Origin: Cunninghamia lanceolata | Taxonomy: Eukaryota; Streptophyta; Pinopsida; Cupressales; Cupressaceae | Assembly (NCBI GenBank): GCA_027924645.1 | Contig: BSBN01000297.1 | Span: forward strand, 4,154,001-4,218,000 | Direction: 5' to 3' | Length of the DNA stretch: 64,000 nt | In this document: positions 11,429-21,719 of the stretch, piece after piece | Layout: each line of letters starts with the position of its first letter | How positions within the stretch are numbered: position 1 is the first letter of the stretch | Made by a program: the position numbers and the translations under genes | Notes under the pieces: model-generated | Told to the model about the DNA's origin: nothing | The model's input: only the letters and a program-made list of their open reading frames with translations | Database searches by the model: none

Positions 11429-13031
11429 ATGCCTCCTAAAGGGAAAAAAGTTACTAGAGAGGTGGGTGAGTTGAAGGAGAAACATGCAAGAGAGATGAGG
11501 GAGTTGAGAGAAACCTTTGAAGCCAGACTTGCTACATTGGAAAGAAATCAGAAAAGGGGAGTGATCATAGGAGATCTAACTGATCAAGAAGAAGAAGAAG
11601 AAGAAGAGTTGGTGGAAGATAATCCATAAGAAGGATCCCAAGAAGAGTTGGATCCTGAAGACTTGAAATTTGTAAAGTTACTAAAGGCAGTCAAAGGAGA
11701 TGGTTTCAAAATAAAGATGGAACTACCAGTGTATGGAGGAAGTCTAAACAGTGAAGAGCTTCTTGATTGGATAAGTGAACTAGACAAGTATTTTGAATTT
11801 GAAAATGTGCCTAAAGAACAACAAGTGATGTTGGCAAGAACAAAGTTGAAGGGTCATGCATCCATTTGGTGGGACTATGTGCAAGATGAGAGAAGGAAGT
11901 GGGGCAAAGCCAAAATCACCTCTTGGAACAGAATGGTTGCAAAGTTGAAAGGTAAATTTCTACCCAATGAATATGCTACTCAATTGTATAGGCAATTACA
12001 AAATTTGAGACAAAAAGATATGGATGTAATGGCATATACAGAGGAGTTCTACAAATTGAGTATTAGATCAGGTCATCTAGAGGGTGAAGTTGATAAGGTT
12101 GCAAGATACCTTAATGGGCTAAAGTACAGCCTCCAAGATAAACTTAGTCTCACAAGCCCAAGGATAGTAGAAGAATGTTATCAACTAGCCTTGAAGGCTG
12201 AAGTAAAGTTGCAAAGAAAGAAAGAGAAGCAAGGTAGAGGTAGGGGAAGGACAAACTTCAGAGGTAGAGGGACATTTGCTGATTCAAGATAGCCACATGG
12301 GAGTCAAGGAGAGATGAGTAATACCCAAGAACAAACTGTAGATTCAAGAGGCAGTTTTAGGGGTAGATTTGGAGGCCAAAGAGGAGGATCAAGTGGATTT
12401 AGTGGGAAATGCTATAAGTGTAATAAATTTGTAGGCCATCAAGCATGGAAATGTACTAAAAATTAGTGTACTACTTCATTTGGAGGAGAAAGAAGAAATC
12501 AGATTGCACAAGTAGAAGATAGTGAAAGTGTGAACTCTCCATCACATGATACTACTCCAGAAGTTGAAGAATCTCTCATGATGAGAAGAACCTTGATCAA
12601 AGTGCCCATGGAGAAGGAACCACCACAAAGGAAATCACTTTTCAGGACTACATGCAAATGCCAAGGTAAATGTTGTAAAGTTGTCATTGATTATGGTAGT
12701 ATTGATAACTTGGTTTTTGTTGAAATGGTAGATAAGTTAAAATTGTAAAGAATCCCTCATGCCACTCCATATAAAGTCTCTTGGCTAAATAAAGGGAAAC
12801 AAGTGTTAGTTAATGACCAATGTTGGGTAGAATTCCACATAGGGGGATACAAGGACAAAGTATTGTGTGACATTATTCCCATGGATGTTTGCCATATGCT
12901 ACTAGGTAGACCATGGAAATATGATAGGAAGGTAGTCCATGATGGTAGAAAAACACATATACCATAGAAAAGGATGGGGTTTCTTACACCCTCACACCAT
13001 TGAAAGATGAAAGCCAAGAACAACAAGTGCG
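11429..13031 (+). pseudogene. gag: chromovirus gag and protease, broken
   Basis: A start at 11429 (MPPKGKK) opens one frame through 12746, with stops at 11627, 12290, 12464 and 12746. The N-terminus is a coiled-coil, acidic stretch, followed by the capsid-like retrotransposon gag domain (about 11650-12210; motif WWDYVQDERR, then YTEEFYKLSIR). An Arg/Gly-rich tail and a zinc knuckle CYKCNKFVGHQAWKC near 12411 come next; the knuckle has five residues between the second Cys and His where the family has four. The protease region follows, with DYGSIDN where the active-site D-S/T-G is expected and HMLLGRPW further on. A frameshift near 12960 leads to the linker normally found before RT, but RT is missing. 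The breaks make it inactive. Confidence 0.75.
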
Positions 13032-13043
13032 GTCGACTCTAGT

Positions 13044-14081
13044 GTGATGATGGTAGGTCGGAAAGAGCTGGTTCAAACTATGGGAGAGGTAGAAATAGGT
13101 AGGACTATTATGACAACACCTAAAGTGAATGCACTGCCTTTGGAGAACCAAGATTTGTCAAAGAAGATTGAGGATAAAACAACAATGGAGGTCATTGGAA
13201 ATGGGCCTTTTGGTGTCCATTATCTGAGCACAAGTTGTGCCATCAATGGAAGCAATAACGCAGATTAGGACAACATATTTGTGAGGACCGATAAAGAGCA
13301 AGAGAAGGTATTTGTAGGATCTCATGATTCCCTTAATGTATTTGTTCAATGTACAGATCCAAAAAAGGTGGAGAATGAAAAGAAACAAACAAAGGGTGTT
13401 TCAATCCTATGTGTTGATGTGAAAGAGAAGCTAGGCAAAGAAGTAGAAGAAGAAAGTAATGTTGCAGCAGTAGTTGAGGAGCTATTTGGTAATGATGCGA
13501 CAATAGAAAAGGATTGTCTTCATGTCAACATGGAGACAAAAGAAAGTGAGAAAGTGATGATACCAGAATGCTCTTAAGAGGGCATACAAGAGGGATTGCA
13601 TTTGTAGCAACTAGAGGTCAGAGAGAAGACTACAAGGGAAAGTAGAAGAGATAGGCAAGGTGAAGACATCCATTTATGTGGCATAGCAATAGGTATTGGT
13701 GAAGAGACTCTTATAAGCCAAGGTATGCATTGTTCTCATATGTACAAAGAGAGTGTGAGGTTCTTAGCACATGGCATGAATAAGGTGAAGAAAAAAGATT
13801 GCAATTAGTTTATAGTTGATGTAAGGACTTTAAGTATTGTAGTAGACAAGGATGAGATGAAGTGGCAGCATTTGTTCCATGCATATGATGACAAGTATAT
13901 GTTTGCAGCTTTGATGCTTTTCTAAATCTTCCAAGAACTCAAGAAGACAAGGACCAAGGTCTATTTTCAATATCTAGTCAAATGGAAGGGTCTGCCTCAT
14001 GAGAATGCCACTTGGATGTTTAAGAGTGATATCATCAAGCATGGGTATACTGCAGCAAGTCTCAATTTAAGTGGAACTTGA
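13044..14081 (+). pseudogene. downstream ORF remnant ending in a chromodomain
   Basis: One frame runs from 13044 to a TGA at 14079-14081, with stops at about 13266, 13575, 13608, 13809 and 13923. The first two thirds are a Lys/Glu-rich segment that I cannot assign. The end reads YLVKWKGLPHENATW and is a chromodomain, which in chromoviruses sits at the integrase C-terminus and directs insertion to marked chromatin. Because the integrase core is absent, this segment is either what a pol deletion left or a separate accessory ORF joined to the chromodomain. Confidence 0.6.
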
Positions 14082-14093
14082 ATCTTTTCTCTT

Positions 14094-14106
14094 CTAGGGA
14101 GTATGG
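14094..14106 (+). promoter_or_regulatory. polypurine tract of the chromovirus derivative
   Basis: TAGGGAGTATGG lies immediately before the right LTR, the expected place for the plus-strand primer. Confidence 0.5.
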
Positions 14107-15414
14107 TGTAGGAGCACCTATGGTCAAACTTGGTCAAACTTTGGATTTTAGGTTTTTTTGTGTTGTTTCATGTTAATAAGATCATTTTGGACTATTGTTA
14201 TTCATTTGGACCCATTTGTGAAAGTTTGGGGTCAATTGGTTAAAAATTGTAAAAAGTTGTCATGACAATAATGCATTTTTGTCAACTTTGTACAAAAACA
14301 TTGCACAATGGGTAGTTGGGGGTTAGTTGAGTGGCTCCAACTAATTGTAGAGGCATAAATAACCTCCATTAGATAACCCAAGGGTTGGGTGATGAGTTTT
14401 GGTGTTGAAGCAAATAAAAGAAGTCTATTTTTTGCAGTTTCAAAATGTTTCCCGCTGTTATCCTACGTGGTACAAATCTGTATGATCCTGTATTGGTCTG
14501 AAACTGACTAGAGATGAAAGCCCCTTGAATCTACTTTAATTTGGTCTTTGTTTCATTCACTTTCATTAAGTATTCAAAAAGTTAGAGCAATTCTTTTCCA
14601 GACTGGTCCAAACCCTAGTTAGGGTAACCAATGAATAAGAAACATGTATATCTTTGCCTTCCACTGGTAGAAAACCATGAAACTTGGTGGAATGGCTTGT
14701 GTTGATGTATATTTTGATATTCCAAACTTACAGAGGTAGAAGTATAGATTTACATGTGTGATGAAGCCTTGAAAGTCTGATATTCCTATGTATCAGACTG
14801 AGAAAACCAGTGAAGGATTTACCTTTGCATTGTGGAAGGCAAGATAGTTGATTTGTCAGGTGTGGAGTATTGACATGATTGTGTGGGGACCTTGTCCACT
14901 CAAAGGGATTGTTGAAGTGTCTTTGTGTGTGTGAGAATAGACCTTCCTCATGACTATTCCATTAACCAGTATGCTACAATGCCTTGTCATCAGTGACATA
15001 TGTGTTACAATAGAGATACCTTAGGAGTCTAGATTATTGTTGTAAGACCAAGGTAACATGTCTGAACCTTGTGAGGGGTTCCCCAAGTCTTGTGAAAGAG
15101 TTTTGTGGCATTGACTCATTGATTTGGCCTTATGATCATCAAGGAATGCTACTTCTAATAGGAAAGGTCTTGAGACTGATATCTTGGAAGGGTAACATTG
15201 TTGAGAACCCACACTTAGGTCTTAAACTTGTCTTCTCAAACCATGGTCAGTTGCTATGAGGTCTGACTCTATCCTCATTATGAGGATCCAAGTCATGTTG
15301 GTTGTCTCAAGCCTAGGAACCCAAGTGTGCATCCAAGGGTGTCAAGAAGGATAGAGTATGTGATTATTGTCCTTTTATGTTTGAAAACATTTGAATGCCC
15401 TTACCTCTGCATCA
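14107..15414 (+). repeat. right LTR of the chromovirus derivative
   Basis: Full-length partner of 10057-11363, with the same TGTAGGAGCACC start and CTCTGCATCA end. Differences are mostly transitions. Confidence 0.85.
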
Positions 15415-16139
15415 TATATTTAAGTAGAGTGTATTATGACAAGAGAATAAAATCTCTTTTACATAAATCTAGGATAATTAAATAAATGTAAGCAACAAAG
15501 GTATAATTCATTTACATTTAATTAATGTTAGTTGGGAATGGATTGTTGTAATAAATGAACATTTAGAATTTAAATGAAGAAAGATGAGATATTTAACTTG
15601 TGCAAGTGTAAGTGTCTAGAAATGGATGGGCATGCATGGTAGGTCCAATGATGATTAGATGGCCTAGCACATGACCCTACATGTTGTGAAAATGAAAATA
15701 CCTCCCTCTCTCAACTATTCCTAATATGAGGGAAATGTTAACCTCTAGGACCTTCCCTTCTCTTTGTTTATACTTATTTAGTCATCTACAAAGCTTAAAT
15801 TATATCTTGTCAATTGTCACAAACTTGATTTTTTTGCCTTTAATTGATGCATTTACCCATGTTCTTATTAGTTCACCTAGATGAACATATGAATGCCCTG
15901 ACAAATGCATGTTCTTACTTTTTTCTTTGTGATTTCTTTGCATATGCCTATTTTGCACCATTTTTGCTTTTGATATTTTAGTTTGGGTCATCCAACAATA
16001 ATGGGTCCCAAACTTGGGACATAATTTTTTTGATTTTGGATGGAATTTTTTTTTCAGTTATCTTCATTTGAAGAAATTTCTTCGAACAAAGGTCCTTTTC
16101 TCAAAGATTTTGTAAAAGTCACCTTCAATCAAAGGTCGG
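15415..16139. other. non-coding; resumes the satellite-flank sequence
   Basis: Begins ATATTTAAGTAGAGTG, the reverse complement of the satellite monomer start, then becomes unique AT-rich sequence. No gene seen. Confidence 0.5.
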
Positions 16140-16236
16140 CCTTCGAACAAAGGTGACCTTTGCTTGAAGGTATTATTTTATTGATTAACAATCAATAAAA
16201 TAATACCTTTGAGCAAAGGTTACATTTGTTCGAAGG
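16140..16236. repeat. large near-perfect hairpin, ~47-base arms
   Basis: CCTTCGAACAAAGGT... (from 16140) pairs with ...TTTGTTCGAAGG (to 16236) around a 3-base centre at AATCAATAAAATAATACCTT. About four mismatches are visible. Additional CTTCGAACAAAGG copies lie just upstream (16079-16092), so the motif is also directly repeated. It could be a foldback or MITE-like element. Confidence 0.7.
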
Positions 16237-16326
16237 TCTTATTTTATTGTTTTTAAAAAAAGGAATATGAAGTGAAAATAATAGTTTTCACTGTCATTTA
16301 TGAAAAGCACTTGAAACCAAAAGCGA

Positions 16327-16400
16327 CAGATCGTTCCACGACATCCACAACTTCCACAATGTCCACAACTTCCACAGTGTCGACAACTTCAACTACATGG
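16327..16400 (+). repeat. 18-base minisatellite (Thr/Ser-type codon repeat)
   Basis: About four degenerate copies of CCACAACTTCCACAATGT. A 61-codon ORF across it (16272-16457) reads as a Ser-Thr repeat, but it has no other support as a gene. Confidence 0.5.
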
Positions 16401-16574
16401 TTTTTGTCAAGTCGCTTCGAACAGAGGCATCTAGGGAACTCCATCCATCTCAGCTAGGCAACATCAACCAGGTATTCCTCTTGTAAATGTTTACTTGAAA
16501 ATTTCAATGTGGTGAAAGATAAGTTCAGTTCCAAACAAATTTTCATGGTGAAAGATAAATTCAATTTCAAGCCC

Positions 16575-16980
16575 TTGAATGTATGTGTAATTTCAAACCC
16601 TAAAACATCAAATTCAAACCCTAGAATGTGCAAATTCAAACCCTAAAATGTCAAATTCAAATCCTAGAATGTGCAAATTCAAACCTTAAAATATCAAATT
16701 CAAACCCTAAAATGTCAAATTCAAACCTAGAATGTACAAATTCAAATCCTAAAATGTGCAATTGAAACACAAGTTTTAGGGTTTCATAAGTTAGGGTTAT
16801 TTTTATTAATTAGGGTTTTAAATTGTAGGGTTTTACAATTAGGGTTTCAAATTTATTTTTTACAGTTTCAAATTTTAGGGTTTTATAATTTGAAACCCTA
16901 AAACATAAATTTGAACCCCTAAAACTTGAAACCCTAAATAATACAAAATAACCCTAATTTATGAAACCCTAATTTTATTT
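16575..16980. repeat. tandem 20-base repeats with telomere-like CCCTAAA, then inverted
   Basis: 16575-16765 holds about nine copies of CAAATTCAAACCCTAAAATG. From 16772 the motif appears as TTTAGGGTTT, and 16772-16818 is the imperfect reverse complement of 16930-16977. Plant-type CCCTAAA units are thus arranged head-to-head around a centre near 16870. Confidence 0.7.
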
Positions 16981-17742
16981 CCTTGAGAAAATAGTCATAT
17001 TAATGCAAAATTAAAAATAGAAACATGCTACATTGTAGTTGATGAGACAACAGGTAGGAATGAATTTATAGAAGCTTACCAAATTTTGTTAAATAGGATT
17101 AATACATGGTAGATAGCACATTCTTTAGACTAGATTTTATGGTATAACCTAGTCCACCTATTTCAAATTTGGTTTTTCGTACTTGTGAGATAACATTTCC
17201 AAAAACTTGGATTACCCTATCGACCCATACACTGAATACCTTGAGTTGAACAATGAAGAACCTATACTAATACTCTTATCCTAATAATTAGCAACACAAA
17301 AGAAGATCCAACATAAGCATGAAATTACAATATCATTCAATTCCAAGAGTATCTAAGGACAAAATGTGCATCCTAGTGTTTTATTAAATTGCATCATCAT
17401 TGCATGCATATTGTGTAATGAAACTTGTGGTTTCTTCTATGGGGTTGATTTGTTGTCTCAAGATACTAGATTAGGTCATCAAAACGTTTCCTTCAAGTAA
17501 ACACCATCATGCTTCTTAGCATGACAAGTTTTTTAGAAACAATTTTAGGAACACATGAAATATCCCACAAATCATTAGTGGTAGGAAACAAGGTCACACA
17601 AGTAGGATATGGTCACATATAGCACATTTAAAATGTGCATTTTAGTGTTTTATTATTGCATCATCACTGCATGCATATTGTGTAATAAAACTTGTAGTTT
17701 CTTCCAAGGGGTTGAGTTATTGTCTTGATAGTGGATTTTTAG

Positions 17743-18125
17743 TGTAAATAGTGTCATTATCTAACTAGTTTAGATATCACCTCTTTGAAGGTTTGACCTA
17801 TTCACACATAGGCTTAAGTTTACTTAGTCTTTTAGGAGTTTGTCTCATTTCGACATGTGTACTCACAAATGTGAGACACCTCTTTCCTTTTGACTTGCCA
17901 CTTTCCCTCATACATGTCATGTGAGTTAGACAAGTGTTGCATGCTTGTAGGGGTAGTCAGTAGTTCAGTCCTACCTTCCTACCTCCTTCTCCTTGCCTAT
18001 TTATGCAAGGATTCTCATTGTATTTTACACACTCTCATTATATATGATAGATATACTCTTGTTCTCTATTTTTCACTTGTGGAAGGTTTCATTCTTTGTG
18101 CTTGCTGATCTTGGATGCTCCAACA
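17743..18125 (+). repeat. left LTR of the small element
   Basis: TGTAAATAGTGTC...GCTCCAACA; 383 bases, nearly the same as 21337-21719. It contains CTATTTATGCAAGG, a possible promoter region. Confidence 0.75.
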
Positions 18126-18142
18126 TGGTGTCATAGTCATGC
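18126..18142 (+). promoter_or_regulatory. primer binding site of the small element
   Basis: TGGTGTCATAGTCATGC directly follows the LTR. It resembles TGGTATCAGAGC of initiator tRNA-Met with two changes. Confidence 0.5.
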
Positions 18143-18459
18143 TTGCACATTCCTTCCTAAATCAGTGACTCCAACACTTAGCCCTATCATCAGAGCATCG
18201 TGGAGCCAACAGACCATGTCGTTGAGTTTAGAAGGCTCAAGATAGTCAAGGTGACCCTTCGAACGACGTTTTTCGATTAAGTCAATTTTTTCAAAAAAAA
18301 TTACCCCTAGGGTTTGTAAGGCCTCCAAATCTATACCATATGGATTTTTTTGCCAAAAATGGAAATATTTTTAGTAGAGGGCAATTTTTCCCCCCTACAA
18401 CTAATCAAAATTTGTTTTTGGTCAAAATATTGTAAAAAAATGAATTTTTTTTAGCAGAG

Positions 18460-18644
18460 GGTAATTCTACCCCCCCTTTTTTGGTAAGCACCTAGTAAAC
18501 TTTTTAACATGACCGGTGATGCTGGCGTGACGCGCCCTCCAACTTCACGTGGATGGGGGAGACTAGACCTCATGACCTCCTTACTTGCAACAGGAATACT
18601 TAGCCAATCGAGCCAAGGCCCCCACCCTAGGTAATTCTACCCCC
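18460..18644 (-). mobile_element. tRNA-derived SINE, minus strand
   Basis: The unit lies between direct repeats GGTAATTCTACCCC (18460-18473 and 18630-18643). On the minus strand it begins near 18629 with GGGGGCCTTGGCTCGATTGG, an RNA polymerase III A-box-like sequence. About 30 bases later comes GGTCATGAGGTCTAGTC, at the B-box position. It ends in AAAAAAG before the duplicated site (18478-18482 on plus). The size (~150 bases), promoter boxes, A-tail and target duplication agree with a plant SINE. It lies inside the small LTR element and so is younger. Confidence 0.75.
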
Positions 18645-19179
18645 TGCCTATAGCCAAAATTGTTCAATTTTTTGGTTAAAATTATGTTTTTGCAGCCTCT
18701 GTGGCCTCTGCAAACACTTTCAACCTTAGCTCCATTTTTTGTTTTGGGTCAGATTCATGTTTTTTCTATGCAGGATTTTGGTAAAAATTTATCCCTACAT
18801 GGCCTAGTTCTGGTTGTATTTGGCTCATGGCCAACCTCTTTGTCTTCCTCTAGTGAAGATTTTAGTCGCTCTTGGGAGTTTTTCCTATTATAGGCTATGG
18901 TTTTTGGAGGTCATGACAAAGCTCTTTATTTTGTGGGTCGACCTCCATCACACTGACACTATGCAAATCCACATGGTCTCCAAAGTGGTTTCGAAGGAAT
19001 TTTTTTTTTCTACTCCCGTTCAATGACTCTTGTCTTCTTCACACCCTATAGGCGGCTTCCTTCTTCACTCTATAGTTAGTAGCTTTTTGGAGCCAACACC
19101 TTCTACTCTTTTTGGTCACTGCTTTCCACTCAGGTTGTGGATGAATCTCACCAGCATTCATGTTGCTTACTCCATAGTA
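18645..19179. other. interior of the small LTR element, non-coding
   Basis: No supported gene. Short ORFs in three frames have no recognisable domain and are broken by T-rich runs. Confidence 0.4.
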
Positions 19180-19314
19180 GATAGCCCATTTTGTAAAAAT
19201 TACCATGCATTATAAATGGTTGATTTGACATCCAATCTTAACAAACCTTGTAATTTCTTTTGCATTTATTTCTAGGGGGGCTTCTAAACTAGTCATAATC
19301 CTTTTTGGGGGGCA

Positions 19315-19692
19315 AACTTTCATTTCTACTTTGATAGTGCTTCAAATTTGATCATTTATATTGCTGTGGATGACTCACATACTCCCTTCCATTCAAGTAT
19401 TCTCAATAAACCTTGTAATAAATGGAAGATTGAATGTGGATATTGTGGGCTAAAATGACATACTGCAGAAGAATGTCATCATCACAAAATTGATGAACTA
19501 AGACAACAAATTCTTCATGCATATCAACTTTCTATTGATCTTAATAAAGCACTTGTAGAAAAATCTCATCTCACTAAGCCAGCTTGTGAGACACCATCAG
19601 CTGGGTATGTACATGGTAATCATATGACTTACATTGAGATCCTATCTACACCATCATCACCTATTGTTACATTTGAATCCATAGAAGTATGA
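19315..19692 (+). pseudogene. gag-like fragment with CCHC zinc knuckle
   Basis: One frame from 19315 to the TGA at 19690-19692. Its centre reads CGYCGLK, a TGA at 19456, then HTAEECHHHK. A glycine codon GGA changed to TGA would give the C-x2-C-x4-H-x4-C knuckle seen in Copia gag proteins. A Gln/Leu-rich helical stretch follows (DELRQQILHAYQLS). No protease, integrase or RT follows. It is the only coding remnant that identifies the element as retrotransposon-derived. Confidence 0.55.
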
Positions 19693-20161
19693 AGGTCTCT
19701 GAATTCTGCATGTGATTCAAAGATGTAGATGATGCCCATGATGTCTTCGAAGGATGCTCAAGGATCTCCAAGCCAATGTTGACATGTGAAAAATGTTGAG
19801 ATTTAGGTATAGGGACCATAGATGTATGGTGATAGCTAGACCCAGAAGAATCTGATACTACTATAGAGGATGTCAAAATATATGATGATGGAGTTGAATA
19901 TGTAGACTCATAAACATCTACAGAATCTGTCACTATAGAAGCTGATGTAGGAAAGGTAAGAGCAATCATATCTGAAGAAGACAATGGTGATGCAAGTTCA
20001 TTGAAGCTATCATTGAAAAGAACATGAATGTCCTCAATGGTGTCTCCCAAATTTGTAATGCAGGACTCTATAAAAAGACACGAAATGTCAGGTAGATATG
20101 CATCCCAATGTGGCAGATCTAGAAAGATGATAACCATATCCTGGTGCAGAGAATCAACCAT
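19667..20161 (-). CDS. antisense ORF of 164 codons, unknown product
   Basis: An uninterrupted minus-strand frame starts with ATG at 20161 (MVDSLHQDM) inside one arm of the inverted repeat. It overlaps the end of the plus-strand gag-like remnant by 26 bases. The product is Ser/Thr-rich in its second half (VYESTYSTPSS, VVSDSSGSS) and has no signal peptide or domain that I recognise. Antisense ORFs are known in some plant LTR elements, but the frame may also persist by chance. Its intact state beside a broken sense frame is notable. Confidence 0.3.
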   Translation of the reverse strand: MVDSLHQDMVIIFLDLPHWDAYLPDISCLFIESCITNLGDTIEDIHVLFNDSFNELASPLSSSDMIALTFPTSASIVTDSVDVYESTYSTPSSYILTSSIVVSDSSGSSYHHTSMVPIPKSQHFSHVNIGLEILEHPSKTSWASSTSLNHMQNSETFILLWIQM

Positions 20162-20197
20162 TTATAATGAATGGTGTGTTTTACAAAATGGGCTATC

Positions 20198-21323
20198 CTA
20201 ATCTTAAAATTATATCTGTATTTAGATTCCTTGTGAAATTCTAATCAATTTCAAAAAAAAATCGTGAAATTTTAATGTCGTGGGCAAAAGTTATGCCATG
20301 TCAAAAATTGCGAGTACAATGAGATTCAGGGATTAAAAACTTGTCAAAAAATGATTTTTTTTTAATTTTTACTTTGTTGAAGTGGAGTGGATGGAAAGAC
20401 CTTTCCGTCGACTATAATTTTGCAAAAACCTGACTCCATAGGAGAAAGTTAGAGCAAAATGAAAAAAAGGCCTATATGAGGCACTTTTGAGAGACCTTAG
20501 CAATCTCTTGTTGGTGTAAACTATTATATATGGTAGTCTAACACTTAGTAAATTTTTTTTAACTATTTGATGGTTTTCTGGAAGTTACATGTATGGTTAA
20601 CATTACAGGGTAATGTTACACTATATGATAATGTAACAAAGAATGTAACATTAAGTGTTGCATTGACCTTAACATTTAAAGGTAGTAATAAATACCAAAC
20701 TAAAAATGTTAACAATAGAAGTTTCATTTACAAAGAATCAATACTCTTTACTATGTACAAACAAAAATTTTAAGTCTAAGCTATTTGTAAGATTCTGCAA
20801 CCTCCTTGAGATATTGTGCCATATTGGAGGAATGTAAGCCTGATTATAGGGCATAGAGGGTTGATTTGGCACTGAAGTGACATTTTAAGGACATATTTGC
20901 TAGATAGTGGGCTAGATTTAAGTGTCTAGCTTCTACCAGCACTACAAGAGGTATTTTGAGAGGAGTTTGAATGGTTAGTGTTCTCATCTCAGTTTTGGGA
21001 GGATCCATCTCATCGCATGGAGTTCATTCCTTCACATTTTCAGGGCGGTCCCATAGACCTTCTCATATTTTCTCTCCTATGGGGGGATATCTATTGTACA
21101 TTAGTGTTTGAAGTAGTCCTTGGGGGATCATGTATAGTCCTTTTCATTCTTCTTCACTTGTACAATTCTATTTGTATCATTTCTCTTTTGGAGGAAAGTT
21201 TTTTCCCACAGGGTTTTCTTTCTTTCTCCACTTTATGATAAATTCATTTGTATATGGGTATCTAACATGGCCTAGTAGCCGGGACCCATAATCATCTTTG
21301 TATTCTCCCTAAGTTGCACTTAA
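20198..21323. other. 3' interior of the small LTR element
   Basis: No coding evidence. Ends in CTAAGTTGCACTTAAGGGGGGG, the polypurine tract. A local repeat of TAATGTTACA/AATGTAACA lies at 20600-20660. Confidence 0.4.
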
Positions 21324-21336
21324 GGGGGGGTTTTAG

Positions 21337-21719
21337 TGTAAATAGTGTCATTATCTAACTAGTTTAGATATCACCTCTTTGAAGGTTTGACCTATTCACA
21401 CATAGGCTTAAGTTTACTTAGTCTTTTAGGAGTTTGTCTCATTTTGACATGTGTACTCACACATGTGAGACACCTCTTCCCTTTTGAATTTCCACTTGCC
21501 CTCACACATGTGATGTGAGTTAGACAAGTGTTACATACTTGTAGGGGTAGTCAATAGTTCAGTCCTACCTTCCTACCTCCTTCTCCTTGTCTATTTATGC
21601 AAGGCTTCTCATTGTATTTTACACACTCTCATTGTATATTATAGATATGCTCTTGTCTTCCATTTTTAACTTGTGGAAGGTTTCATTCTTTGTGCTTGCT
21701 AATCTTGGCTACTCCAACA
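21337..21719 (+). repeat. right LTR of the small element
   Basis: Partner of 17743-18125, preceded by TAAGGGGGGGTTTTAG. Confidence 0.75.

Larger units (their letters stand above)
10057..15414 (+). mobile_element. chromovirus (Ty3/Gypsy) deletion derivative, 5.36 kb
   Basis: Two closely similar LTRs (10057-11363, 14107-15414), an initiator-Met type primer site and a purine-rich tract enclose only 2.7 kb. That interior encodes gag, protease and a C-terminal chromodomain. Reverse transcriptase, RNase H and the integrase core are absent. It inserted in satellite-derived sequence: the left flank reads ...GGATGATATT and the right flank ATATTTAAGTAGAGTG, together rebuilding an inverted satellite monomer. 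A 5-bp ATATT target duplication fits only if the element begins two bases before TGTAGG. Confidence 0.85.
19180..20197. repeat. 1-kb segment with 44-base inverted ends inside the small element
   Basis: GATAGCCCATTTTGTAAAA...TATAAATGGTTGA at 19180-19223 reappears in reverse complement at 20154-20197 with a few mismatches. Reading inward, each arm leads to an ATGGTTGA start: plus-strand from about 19215, minus-strand from 20161. Confidence 0.65.
17743..21719 (+). mobile_element. small non-autonomous LTR retrotransposon, ~4.0 kb
   Basis: 383-bp LTRs at 17743-18125 and 21337-21719, a primer site at 18126 and a GGGGGGG polypurine tract at 21324-21330 enclose 3.2 kb without reverse transcriptase or integrase. 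The only element-type coding is a gag-like zinc-knuckle remnant. The uninterrupted relative at 22290 (CTTGATACTAGATTAGG) marks the empty site. Comparison leaves 11-12 extra bases (17732-17742) before the left LTR, so the exact ends and target duplication are unresolved. Confidence 0.75.

Noticed and set aside
16272..16457. Thr/Ser-rich small secreted protein
   Set aside because: The frame is produced by an 18-base minisatellite and has no signal peptide or flanking gene structure.
18541..18630. A tRNA gene or tRNA pseudogene
   Set aside because: A- and B-box-like sequences are present but no full cloverleaf can be formed. A-tail and target duplication fit a SINE.
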